Of a stretch of 64,000 bases of DNA, positions 23,854 through 34,952 are shown piece by piece. The stretch is from Trema orientale (lineage: Eukaryota > Streptophyta > Magnoliopsida > Rosales > Cannabaceae), in contig JXTC01000005.1 in NCBI GenBank assembly GCA_002914845.1, positions 1,867,287 to 1,931,286 of the forward strand, in the 5' to 3' direction. A program made the translations under genes and the position numbers. The notes beneath the pieces are model-generated. The model was not told where the DNA came from, made no database searches, and saw nothing but the letters and a program-made list of their open reading frames with translations. Within the stretch, counting starts at the first letter, position 1; the number at the start of each line of letters is the position of its first letter.

Positions 23854-24229
23854 TGCTTTAATGAATTGATGAGTCACAGCCGTAGATCAAGAGATTTGTT
23901 TCTTAAATCTGATGGCCAAGATTTGCGCGGGACTTAAATTCGGAAGTTAAAACGAATTTAATTTTTGAAATTCGAAACGACAGGGCTGAAACGACGGCTG
24001 ATTGCTATCGTCATCATCACATCAGCTCGAGAAACGGAGAGGTCGCCTCGAGCTGTGATAATTTCTCAGTGAAGGGGCGACACGTGGATGTCTGTCAGAA
24101 GAAAGTACGCATGATGTCGAGAGATATGATTTGGGATTTGGCACCTTTTCAGATTTCGAGGAAATTTCGTCACGTTCTTAAGCTCGCATTTGTCAAAGTA
24201 AAAAGCTTCATCTAGCCTGAAGACTAATG

Positions 24230-24244
24230 AAGCTGGGGGGCAAT
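24230..24244 (+). promoter_or_regulatory. Polypurine tract
   Basis: 'aagctggggggcaat' lies directly before the 3' LTR. The G-run is the usual primer site for plus-strand DNA synthesis. Confidence 0.75.
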
Positions 24245-24841
24245 TGTTATGCGATCTTAAATCCATAATTGGTCAACGCCGAAAAAGTCAAAAGTCAAGC
24301 ATGACATGGTCGCATAAGAATTCCCTTAATTAAAATGCGACCACATCCGAATGTGAAATGTGCGACCAGTATAAAAAAAAAGGGAAACTGATTTAAGCTT
24401 CACCAAAAGGGTAATTGGCGTGGAAAAGGAAACAAGCTTCAGAATAGAGATTGAGTAATCTCCTGTATTTAGTTAAGGATATTACACGATTCTATGTATG
24501 TCAAATTGTATACCTACTCGTTTAAGTAATTGGGAAACTTGAAGCCACCTTCACCTATATAAAGGGGGCACAGTCTCATAATTTGGGGACACGATATCTG
24601 ACTACTACTTCACTATACACTCTGTAATTCTCTCTTTGCTCTCACCTTGAGGCTTAGAGAAACTTTTGTAATTCTTTCTCCAAAAAATAGTGAAGAACAG
24701 TGGACGTAGGCTCATCTTTTTTGGGGCTGAACCACTATAAAATTCGTGTCTCCTTGATTATTATGCTTTACCAACCCTTTCCACACACAAGCCACATCTC
24801 GTAATTTACTATATTCATTGTTGACAAAACCTCCGTCAACA
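24245..24841 (+). repeat. 3' LTR of the gypsy element
   Basis: 597 bp, TGTTATG...CAACA, the same length as the 5' LTR with five substitutions. It is followed by the AAAAG target-site duplication. Confidence 0.95.
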
Positions 24842-24846
24842 AAAAG

Positions 24847-25544
24847 AAGAAGCAAAAGTCAACTTCATTCAACTACTATTGTTTTCTTCGTTGCAATAGA
24901 GCGTCCAAATATAAACAAAAATAGGAAACAAGCTAGGAAATGAAAATACACACAAAAATCTGTAAAATTGACGGAGAAGTGGGAGCCTAGAATTTGACCA
25001 AAACTTATTACAAAAAAAAAAATGGAATAGTAATAACACGACCTATTTAATTCTGATTCAATTTCTTTTCCCTTTTTTTTTTTAATTTCTTTTAAATAAA
25101 ATGCAAATACAAAACTAATGACATAATTTATCTTAACAAAGTAAAATTTATTTAAGAGATAAATTAACTATTTTGATATATCATTGTATACAACTGTTAC
25201 AACACCAGAATTTGAATGACATCCTCTTTTTTCTTAAAAAAAATAATAAACAATGACATTTTTATCAATTAGGTGAAACACGAGTCAACTCAAAATCATA
25301 TTTAATTAGGTCGATAAAACACGGCACAAATTACATTCCTATTATCTGGAAAGATTATTATGAATTTATGATGATGATATAGATGATGCAAATAAAATAA
25401 TGGAAAATGCTGGAATCTCTCTGGTTGTATAGCCAACTTGAACTTGTAGTTGTACCATTTCAGAGTCAACTTGGTATAATCTTCTTCTGAACTCGAGTAA
25501 CCAGAGTCTCTTTTCTGTGTTTCTGCTCGAAAAAGGGTATAAAA
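24847..25544. other. Upstream region of DLH gene 3
   Basis: AT-rich spacer. From about 25360 to 25544 it matches the upstream region of gene 6 (about 43090-43330), including 'gatgatgcaaata' and 'accatttcag'. A TATA-like 'tataatc' lies near 25475. The TTGACC motif of genes 4 and 5 is not intact here. Confidence 0.55.
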
Positions 25545-26466
25545 ATGTCAAGCCCTCAGTGTTGCACAAGCCCTCCAACCCTTAATCCAAGCACCGGAGT
25601 AGGCCATGTCGAGACACTTGGTGGCCTTCCCACCTATGTCATCGGCTCTCCAAACTCCAAGCTTGCAATTCTTCTCGTTTCTGATATTTTTGGTACGTTT
25701 GCTGTTTTGGGTTCTTGCTGTTTTGTGATCCTGAATAATCTTTTTCATTTTTTTCTTAACTAAATTCTCATTTTGTTTGATGGGTTCTGACTTATATGTC
25801 CAGAAGATTAATGGGTTCTTTTGAATTTGTTTGTTTTGATTTCTACTCCACCTTCTTGAGAATTATGATACTTACTCAAGTTTCTCTGAGAAAAAGGCGG
25901 TTCTCTAAAGTGGGGAAGATACATACTTGATTTGTGTACTGCTTACTTTGACTAGCTAACTTTGACGATGTTTCTCTGGTTCTGCTCTATACAAGGTGTA
26001 TTATTTGGCGCCACGTGATTTGAAGACTTTGTTTCGTTTAGGTTTCACTTTGTTTTCTTATATTTTCTTACTTTTGTCATAATCTCCTGACAGAGTGCTG
26101 TTGATGATTTTCCTTCAAGTGCTACGTTTCTGCTTTCTTGCTTTAGTTTCTTATAGCCTGCTTAGGATTTTTTATATGGCTTTGACGGAAGTAGTACAAT
26201 TTATGTTAATTAAGTGACATACTGGTTATCATCTTTAACATGTGGTAACTTTGTTATGGAGGTTTATTTCGTGGGTTAATGGTCAAAATTTTAATCACAA
26301 ATTCAGCAATGAAGTTCAAACAAAATCAAGGATGGTCACTGTCTTGGCAGAAAAGAGGGGGGGGGGGGGAAATGCATGGTCATTGACTTTGTTAGTTAAA
26401 CTGTATAGTTCGTTGTTGCTTAAGTTGAGCTAGATAACTTCTGTTCTCTGATAAGGTTGTGGTTGA

Positions 26467-29156
26467 TGTAGTGCCCAAAGTTCTCATAAGTGCATCATGC
26501 CACTAATAAACATCTTTGCATCTAGATTTCATAATTTCATTAGTAATCCTAAAATTTGACTCTAAACTAAGTTTTTACTTGTCATAGTGCCCAGAAACTA
26601 TCACTAGTATACTTTTCAATAATACACCTCAAGATATGCTAATTAAAGGTGCATTTCTATTCCTACATGCATATAGGCCGAAAATCATGTTTATTAGTGT
26701 GATTTGAGTTTCTTAACTCATTAACGAAATTCTTGGAGTATACATGTGCAGTGAAAGACCGATTCAAGAACCCTAGAATGCTTGATGTGTGTATGGGTAA
26801 TATAAGTGTCTAATTGACATTTTCCTTAGTTTTTGACACTATTAGGAGCTGAAACCCATTTTAACCTCTTATATAGGTATAAGCTACGAAAATAGGCATG
26901 GGAAGTACTTAAATGAAAATTTCTTGAGTTTCTAGTTAAGTAGGGAGCTAAAACACACCTTAAACACTTGCTTACCTATGGGTTATGAAAATTTTGGCTA
27001 ATTAATCAAGTTTTTATCAGCTTTTAAGTAAAGGACAAGGTTGCACACACTTTAATGGCCATTGTATTAAACTAATCTGATTTAGGGAGATTTGCCTAAG
27101 CATATAATTATAACATGTTAGAGACAATTATTAAGTATTTTATTAAGCCCTAAACTAGATTATAGCTAGATTATTGACCAGATAAGAGACAACCTTGACT
27201 CCTAGGGAATTGTGTAAGCAAAAGGATAAGCATCTATAATTTGCCTCTAATTTAACTCACACTTAGGCTAATGACAAAATAAAAGTTAGTCTTGGAACTT
27301 GTGCCATCAAGTGGCTGAACTCAAGTAAGATAAACACTCCTAACCCATTTCTCCAAGCCAAAAACGTTCTCCTACCTCTCTCTCTCTCCCTTCTGGTTTT
27401 TCTTCTCTTCTACTAGCAACCATAGCCTCCTCTCATCTCTCCATAGGTTTCTTTCCTTTCCTAAACAGCCAAAGCACCCATCTCTCTTTTCCTTGAGGTA
27501 TTTCCTTATTTTCTCAAACAATTGAAGCCTCCCATCCCTCTCCCTCTTCCCCAACGTGTACCCCCTGGTTCTAAGTGGCAGCCTCTCAAGCATAGTGTTA
27601 AAACAGCCCTTGCTTATAAACAGGTGAGTAGATTTCATTTATAGGTTATATATATATGATGGTTATGCTATTTGAAGTCTACTTTTACACTTATCACTAG
27701 ATATGTGTTATTAGAGTTTATTTCTGACCTAATAAGTAGAATACTCCATTTAAAACTTTTGAAAAAGTTAACTGATACATATGAATGGGTTATGGTGTTT
27801 AGAACTCATTTTAGTGATCTAGCAAGCTAGGAATTACAATAACAGCTTATAGTCTTATGGCTGGTGTGTAAGGNGATTAGCTAAACTATGCATTTAGATG
27901 GATGATATGCTATTATTCTTAGACATAAGTTCATATAATGTGATCATGGTAGTGGTATTGCTACCAATGTTAAACTTTGATATATAGGACAGTATTGATA
28001 TGATAAACTTACTACCATGGTGATTACTAGGAAATACATGCTTAGAAACAGAAAAGAAAAGGTAGGAAGTATTATTGTCAATAGATGTAATAGTTAGTTG
28101 TCAGTTACATGATGTGTTCATAAAGAAAGGCACTTAAGAGTAAACAATGACAAGGGTATTGATTGAAATGTTATGATCAGGAGTTTAAGCACATCGAGCT
28201 TCTGGGAGAAAGGAATCTGTCTCTCACTTTCATTTAACTTTCCTAGACACCAGGTAAGTGGAAATTCCACTCTAGCATCACAAGAACCTATTTATATGAT
28301 TGTATATGTGAAAGGTGATATATGTATGGTATTGAGATTGATATATATCTGATAACTATTCATAGCATTTTCACAAGGCATGTTATGTTTTCAATATGTT
28401 TTAGTGCACAAAATAATGATTTACAAGCAATGATTTGAATAAAGAGTCTGTACCCTAGATGTTGTTTATTTTAAAGAGGGGTATGGTTCTTAGCTTATTG
28501 ACCTAGTAGGTAGAGGTGGTGAAATCCCTTGAGGAAGACAGGGTAAGCCAAACAAGAGAGAGGTCAAATCCCTTGAGGGTAATTCCAAGATAGGGTAAGC
28601 CTCAAAAGAGGGAGGTCAAATCCCTTGAGGGTAATTCCAAGATAGGGTGCCTCAAATGTTATATTATTTATTAAGAGGATGCCTGCTATGTCACTGAGTT
28701 AGGAATTATATCAAGAAGGGGGCCCAAATATGTTTGAAAGGTTAATGTTTTCCAAGGCAATTAAGGGTACAAAGACTAAATGAGTTTCAAGTGAAAAAAA
28801 AAAAAACATTCATAAGCATGCATGGATTTCCATTTACTGAGCTATTGCTCATTTAGTTCTTGTGATGCAGATGATTAGGATGTCAGATGAGGTTGGCTGA
28901 GCTATTCCACTCCAATGCGGTTCATATGCCAGTTTTGAAGAAGAAAGACATCCCGAAAACTTATATATATTTTTGATATGTATATGTATATAGTTGACCC
29001 TGTGGGAGTTTTCAAAAGTAGTAAAATGATGTTTTGTAATGTACAGGTTGTAAATATTTCTGTAATATAAAAAGGGGATGTATAACGAAAGTGTTTTCAG
29101 AACTAAATAGAAAGTTTAAAATTTTTCGCTTTTCCAAATGTTAACGAGTCGCTACA
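26467..29156 (-). mobile_element. Solo LTR of 2.69 kb inserted in exon 5 of gene 3
   Basis: A perfect 5-bp duplication GTTGA (26462-26466 and 29157-29161) flanks a TG...CA sequence. Read on the minus strand it starts TGTAGCGACTCGTTAAC, a start like that of long gypsy LTRs (Del/Tekay type). No gag or pol is seen inside, so this is most likely a solo LTR left by recombination. One ambiguous base lies at 27874. Removing the insert and one GTTGA copy restores the 90-nt length of exon 5. Confidence 0.85.
28513..28656. repeat. 52-bp minisatellite inside the solo LTR
   Basis: About 2.8 copies of a 52-bp unit containing 'aaatcccttgagggtaatt' and 'gatagggtaagcc'. The first copy is shortened. It is a local tandem array inside the LTR. 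Confidence 0.8.
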
Positions 29157-29937
29157 GTTGAACTTGCAAAGGTCAACCTTGTCCAGGCTGGTGTGATCTT
29201 GCATCCTTCCTTCGTCACTGTGGATGATTGCAAAGGTGCACTTCGTTCCTGCTCTTCATAGTTTTAGAATTATGATTAATCTGCATCTTTTTTGTTGTTG
29301 CACATAGTGTCTTTGAAACAACTTTAATAGAATGAGAGATTTTAATTTGCAATCTTGTGTATCTCTCTTCACCAAAAATCGGTTTTTGAATTCAAGTTTT
29401 TGCAATGACACTAATGAAGAAATGGTTATAATTGATTAATACAGTCCCAAATAACGATCAATGATTCAAAATACTTTCAGATGTTAAGTCCACTGGCGGT
29501 ACTTGGAGCAGAGAATGACCAGAGTTCTCCACCAGAGCTCATTAAACATTTTGAAGAGGTCTTAAGTGGAAAACCTGAGGTAGGAATACCCCCCTCCAAA
29601 ACTATATTCAACACCTTCCTTCATTTTCCTTTGCCCCTTAACTTAGCCATTCATGCTTGTCACGGACACCCTTTGTCCTCGGTGTGCCTTTTTATTGTTA
29701 CCGTCTCATTGATCATGACAGGAGTTTGCCTTTGTCATTAAGGAATAATGATTAACACTTTATTATCTAAGTTTATTGGTGTTACGTTTTGTATAGACGA
29801 AGTCCTTTGTGAAGTTATTTCCAGGAGTTGCGCACGATTGGAATGTGAGGTACAGTGTGGAAGATGAAGCAGCACTTAAGAGTGCAGAAGAGGCTCACCA
29901 TGACTTGATGCAGTGTTTCACTAAGCATATTAAATAA

Positions 29938-30720
29938 AGGCGTTCTGACTAAGAGATGCCAAGTATGAAGCTTATGGACTACTTCCTATCTTCCACGTTT
30001 TAATTAATAGCTAAAATGTTTATGTACCTATAATTTGATATCAAACATACATGGGTGTTGGGTTTTGAGTTTCTTTAACTATAGTCATTATACATTATGA
30101 TTATTGTTACTGATTTTATGATTATCATTATTTTTATTATTTGAATGTATAATCTACTTGAAGACCGAAAAAAAAAAGGAAAAGAAAATGGTTAAAGAAA
30201 CGAAACGAGTAAAAATATTAAGATGGTGTTGGTTAAGAAAATATTTAAGTTTCAAATCTTACAATGTGTCTCTATAGAAAAGGGTGACAACAAAGCTACT
30301 TTTATTGTTATTATTATATTGTTATTTTATTTTCAATATTATGATTATTATTATTGAAAAAGTATTTGCCGCACTTTTAGGAATTTCTCTCATGGTATGT
30401 TGAAAAGTGTTTCCGAAGAAACTCTTTTGCTCTCATCATTTATGTCCATGTGAAGTGATATCTCTTCATCTATGTCCATGTGAAGTGATATCTCTTCATT
30501 TAGGTCCATGTGAAGTGATATTTCTAGCTCTGTAATAAACAAATATATCTGAAGATTCCAGGAGATCATTCTTTGGTGAACAGGTTACACACACTATCTG
30601 AATTATGGAGAAACTTTTAATGTGTACTACCAAAATCTTGTAATAAAATGGTGTTTTACATGAAAAGAGAGAGAGAGAGAAAGAAGAAGGAAATCTGAAT
30701 GGGCCCCACATAATTTTCCT
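29938..30720. other. Spacer between genes 3 and 4
   Basis: No gene is seen. It has AT-rich simple stretches (attatt repeats near 30120-30350). 'tttgccgcacttttag' at about 30366 recurs upstream of gene 5 (about 35617), so the upstream regions of genes 4 and 5 are duplicates. Three copies of a 31-bp unit (tccatgtgaagtgatat) lie at about 30445-30520. Confidence 0.6.
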
Positions 30721-30727
30721 ACCCAAG

Positions 30728-30760
30728 TTGACCTTGTACAATTTCAGAATCAATATATGG
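30728..30760 (+). promoter_or_regulatory. Conserved W-box/TATA block of gene 4
   Basis: TTGACC at 30728-30733 (a W-box core, the WRKY site), then 'atttcagaatcaatatatgg' at about 30741-30760 with a TATA-like centre. The same block occurs upstream of gene 5 and in part upstream of genes 3 and 6. Its conservation next to the start of transcription suggests function; I did not test this. Confidence 0.5.
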
Positions 30761-30822
30761 ATTTGGTATTGTCGTCTTCTGAACTCACTGTTTCTGTGTT
30801 TTGATCTTAAAAGGGTTTAACA

Positions 30823-33800
30823 ATGTCAATCACTCAGTGTTGGACAAACCCTCCAACCCTGAATCCAAGTAGCGGATTAGGCCATGTCCAGAATCTTGGT
30901 GGCCTCCCCTCCTATGTTGTCAGCTTTCCGGACCCCACGCTTGCCATGGTTGCCATTATTCTTGTTTCTGATGTTTATGGTATGATTTTTTATCCCCCCC
31001 TTATAAATATCTTTATTAAATATGTTAAATAGCCTTTTCAAACTAAAACTAGAGGAAGGACTATGGACTTGTAGTTGTATAGTGTATAGGAGTAGCTATG
31101 ACAGGGGGAAAAAAAAAGTCTTCAAGTGTTTGGTGTATTGATTTTACGAAAACTTCGCATTGTTTAAAAGTAGTATTGAAGTGTTTGATGAATTACAGAT
31201 TGTGTATGTTGCAGATTAACATTTAAGAAAATTTTTATGATGGCAGAAAAATCAGTTTTATAGAAGCAAATCTTATCTTGTTTCTCATATTCTGATTAAA
31301 ATAGTGGTTATACAGGGTATTTTGAATCTGCATGTCAATAGTAGAATTTACCAAAAGCTTCTCTAACCATATTTTTCTCAACTGTTTAAAAGCAAAACAA
31401 CGCTCAAGAAGTAAACCCGAATGGATGTATCTAAATTCTATGCAAAATAGGTTTTTTTTTTTTTTTTGTTGTTAGTTCCACGCCTTTTAAGCTGTTTACT
31501 ATTTTTGTTTCTTACTGATCTTATCATTTGGATGTTATTCTATGGTTTGTGATTCTGAATTCTTTTTTTTCTTTTATTCTTTTTGGTGAATTAATTTTTC
31601 ATTTTGCTTGATGAGTTTATAGTTTTAGGTCTTGAAGATTAATGAATTCTTGTGAACTTGTTTGTTTTGATTTCTTTTCCACCTTCTTGAGTATTATGTT
31701 ACTTATTCAATTTTCTCGAAGAAAAGAAAGGGTTTTGGGAGGAGGAAAGATGCTTGATTTGTGTGCTACTACTTTGACAAGCTAACTTTGGTGATGTTTC
31801 TGGTTCTGCTCTATGAAAGGTGTATATCTTTTTTGTGTTTTGTGATTTGAGGACTTTGTTTCGTTTGAGTTTGACTTTGTTTTCTTATATCTAGTTACGT
31901 TGATGTTTTTATTTTGTTGATGATTTTTCTTTTATGTGTTATATTTCTGCCTTTCTTTCTTTAGTTTCTTATTGCTTGCTTGGAATTTTTGAAACGCTTT
32001 TGAAGGAAGTAGTGTAATTTATATAAATTAAATGATGTATTGTTGTTGATATCATCTTTAACATCACGTGATAGATTAATATTTCATAACCACGACGACC
32101 AGCTTCTAACTTTCAATGTTTAATATTCCAGGATTTGAAGCTCCAAACTTGAGGTATGGACAATCCCTTTTCCTGTTACGTATTGGACTAAATTGTTGGT
32201 ATCAAAGATACTCTTAGAATGTTGATTCTAAGGGAATAATTTTGTGAAGGATAGTTTAGGCTGCCGTTTAGGCTGCCATTTAGGCACTTACATGATCCTT
32301 TTCTTGAGAACACGTGATTTGATTTGCATTAATATTGCCATATATTCTCTTCAAAACTAATGCCGGCTTCTGCCTGTTATGAAGGAAACTGGCCGACAAG
32401 GTTGCAGCTGCCGGATTCTTTGTGGCAGTTCCCGACTTTTTAAAAGGAGATCCTTATAATCCTGAAAATTCTAAGCCTACTTGGTTAAAAGATCATTGCC
32501 CGGTTGGTTCTAGTCTTTGATACTTGCTTGGTGATCCTTTAATAGTTTTAAATTTTACAGTCAAGTATCAATAACTGATACTTGAGATATTTGCGTTAGT
32601 GAAAAGCTTTCACGTTATCGGCTCCTCAAAGATGAGTCTGGATTTAGCTAGGCAGTTAATTGCTAAAGGTGTAATCATCAGAAGTTTTTAAAAAAATTGC
32701 TGGGCTAATTCACCATTTCTGACATTAGTAAAGAATTGAATCGCTGTTATTACAAATTTTTCGCTTGAATTTCTTGCAAGTACTATTTGTGAATTTAAGG
32801 TTAAAATCTCTGACGATGAAGCCTTTTGCTTGTTTTAATAGGAAGAGGGGTTTGAAAATGCAAAAGTAGTGATTCAAGATTTAAAAAGCAGAGGGTTTTC
32901 GGCAATAGGTGCGGCTGGCTTTTGTTGGGGTGGTAAGTTTACTCGCATTCTTCTTCATTTCTTTGTTATGGGAGTTTATCTCAGGGGTTACTAGTTGAAT
33001 TTTCGTCGCGAATTCGACAACGAAGTTGCAACAAATTCAAGCAAGATCATTAACTTTGTTAGTTATAGCTCGTTGTTACTTAATTATCTAACATAGATAA
33101 GTCCTGTTTGCAGGCAAGGTTGTGGCTGAACTTGCAAAGCTCAACTCTATCCAGGCTACCATGATCTTACATCCTTCCTTCGTTACTGTAGATGATATCA
33201 AAGGAACACCTCCTTCCTGCTCTTCAGAAATTTCGAGTTAAAATTTAGAGACGGTCTTTAAAACAACTTCAAATAGGAAGAGTGTCTTTTACTCAAAATC
33301 TTGTACTGCAACTCCAGTTTTTACATTTCAAGTTTAAAATATTTTGATTACATTTGTCAAGAAACAGCTAAAAATTGACTCATTTAGTCGCAAATAATGA
33401 TCGATGGTTCAAACGCTTTCAGAGGTCAAGGTTCCATTGGCGGTACTTGGAGCAGAGTTTGACGGGGGTTCTCCACCAGAGCTCCTTAAACAATTTGAGG
33501 TCATCTTAAAAGAAAAACCCGAGGTAGGGATGTCCTCCTCTGAGAGATTACTCAACATGTTCTTTTTATTTTCCTTCTAGCATTAACTACACCCCCTCAT
33601 GTGTGCGGTGTGCGTCTTTGTGTTCCCACCTACTTGATCACGACATAATTTTTCCCTTTCTCATTAATGAATAGTTATGATACAAAATTTAGTTATGATA
33701 CAAAATTTATTTTAGTTAATGGTGTTTCGTTTCGTACAGATCGAGTCCTTTGTGAAGATATTTTCAGTAGTTAAACATGGATGGACTCTGAGGTACAATG

Positions 33801-33880
33801 TTTCAGATGAAGCCGCTCGTAAGAGAGCTGACGAGGCTCACCATGACTTGATTCAGTGGTTCACAAAGGAAATCAAATGA
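30823..33880 (+). CDS. Dienelactone hydrolase family protein, array gene 4 (239 aa if spliced), broken donor in intron 5
   Basis: Exons: 30823-30979, 32132-32153, 32385-32502, 32842-32932, 33114-33203, 33423-33523, 33740-33880. Exon 1 is 9 nt longer than in genes 1-3 and 6 (extra MVA). The triad is present: Cys127 (GFCWGG), Asp173 (GAEFD), His206 (KHGW). The joined 720-nt frame is open, but intron 5 starts GA (aaag|gaac, 33204-33205) where all other copies have GT. If the intron were kept, translation would stop at 33238-33240, before the catalytic Asp and His. The motif before the His is FSVVKHGW, less conserved than FPGV. It may be an early pseudogene or use a cryptic donor. Confidence 0.75.
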
Positions 33881-34288
33881 ATGCATTTTGTTACAAACAC
33901 AATTGTTTGTGTAAAGTGAAAATAATAGAGAATAAGTATGTTCATTCGAAGGAACATAAACCTCCATTATATATAAAACACATTTGATTAAAAAATTAAA
34001 TGGATCCACGCTTGTATCAAAAAATTAAATGTCCTTTTCCCTTCTAACAAATATTAAACATATATATATATATGCGCACCAATCTCGCATGTATTTTTTT
34101 TTGAACTATTCGTCAGTATTGTTTTACTCAATTAAAATTTATCACCTACATTTTTTCATCTAAAAAATTAGAGAGAGAAAAAAATATTAAATAAATATTT
34201 ATTTTTATTATTTTTTTCTTAACTACCTAAATTATAATAGCCGTTATGATCTAACGACTAAAAAAATTTATAAATATGTTTAAAAAAA
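33881..34288. other. Spacer after gene 4
   Basis: AT-rich, with (ta)n at about 34060-34070. I see no gene or repeat of note before the MITE. Confidence 0.5.
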
Positions 34289-34460
34289 GGGCGCGTCTAC
34301 AGTAGGGGCGTCCCTACGTAAGGCCCTGTCTATTCACCGTTGGATGGGAATCTGTATATAAATAGATTCTCCACAGATTCCCGTTATTCTCCACAGATTC
34401 CCATCCAACGATAATTAAGACATGACCCTACGTAGGGATGCCCCTACCGTAGCCATCCCT
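34289..34460. mobile_element. MULE-type MITE, copy A (172 bp)
   Basis: It starts GGGCGCGTCTACAGTAGGGG and ends CCTACCGTAGCCATCC(C/T); the ends are inverted repeats of about 40 bp. It is flanked by a 9-bp direct repeat TTAAAAAAA (34280-34288 and 34461-34469). A 9-bp duplication and long terminal inverted repeats fit Mutator-like elements. The interior is itself palindromic (cagattcccatccaac / gttggatgggaatctg). It has no coding capacity. Confidence 0.8.
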
Positions 34461-34572
34461 TTAAAAAAATACCTATTAAATAAAGAACCTATATATATTT
34501 ATAACAAATAGTTTTCTTTTATTTCGAATCTCTTTTAATTATACTTTCATTTATAACACAACAATAATAGGG

Positions 34573-34940
34573 GGTCCACGAGTTAGTAGCTTGTGTGACA
34601 AAAGCTTTTCTTTGAGGAATATGAAGTTTAGGGTTCAATCTCCATTCTCCTCCTCCTCTCTATATTTTTTCTTTTTATCCTCCTCCCTATACTTTCTCTT
34701 TTTTATACAGTTGTATTCTACAAAGAGAATAGGAGGTTTAGGGTTCAATTTCTATCCTCCTCTCCTCCCTGTACTTTTTTTTTTTTTTTTATACAGCTAT
34801 TAAGTTAATATGAAGAGGAAGAAAGAGGGTGTGGATTGATCCCCGCTCATCATACTCCTCAAAGTGGAGTTTTTCCGGATGAGCTACTAGCTCATGGTCC
34901 CTTCCCATATTAACATATCAATCGTATTAAAAAAAAAAAA
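34573..34940 (+). mobile_element. SINE-like retroposon with poly-A tail and 12-bp duplication
   Basis: The direct repeat ACAATAATAGGG lies at 34561-34572 and again at 34941-34952, directly after a run of A. The 5' part has a pol III B-box match (gggttcaatctcc, about 34631-34643) and an A-box-like stretch after 34580. The body contains a diverged internal duplication of the B-box region (gggttcaatttct near 34741). Poly-A plus a long target-site duplication is typical of LINE-mobilised elements. Confidence 0.7.
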
Positions 34941-34952
34941 ACAATAATAGGG

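Larger units (their letters stand above)
13694..24846 (+). mobile_element. Complete Ty3/gypsy Tat-type LTR retrotransposon with target-site duplication
   Basis: The element spans 13699-24841 (11,143 bp) and is flanked by a perfect 5-bp duplication AAAAG (13694-13698 and 24842-24846). Both LTRs are 597 bp and begin TG and end CA. Order: LTR, primer-binding site, gag, protease, reverse transcriptase, RNase H, integrase (the Ty3/gypsy order), an internal polypurine-like tract, an antisense spliced gene, polypurine tract, LTR. A second RNase H domain after the reverse transcriptase and the large region beyond integrase point to the Tat lineage (Retand/Ogre relatives). The LTRs differ at only five bases with no indel (about 0.8%), so the insertion is recent. 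Confidence 0.95.
25545..29937 (+). pseudogene. Dienelactone hydrolase pseudogene, array gene 3
   Basis: Exon 1 (25545-25692) is intact and encodes MSSPQCCTSPP...VSDIFG. Exons 2-4, with the nucleophile cysteine, are missing: intron-1 sequence passes into intron-4 sequence near 26250, at a shared 'ttgttatgg'. The exon-5 acceptor is TG instead of AG (26449-26450). Exon 5 is split into 26451-26466 and 29162-29235 by a 2.69-kb LTR insertion. Exon 6 (29481-29579) has lost 2 nt near its start, a frameshift. Exon 7 (29797-29937) is open, but its catalytic motif reads AHDW instead of AHGW. Exon sizes and sequence place it in the gene 4-6 subfamily. It cannot make an active enzyme. Confidence 0.9.

Noticed and set aside
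27372..27638. 88-codon minus-strand frame
   Set aside because: It falls inside the 2.69-kb solo LTR in a CT-rich stretch with no domain.
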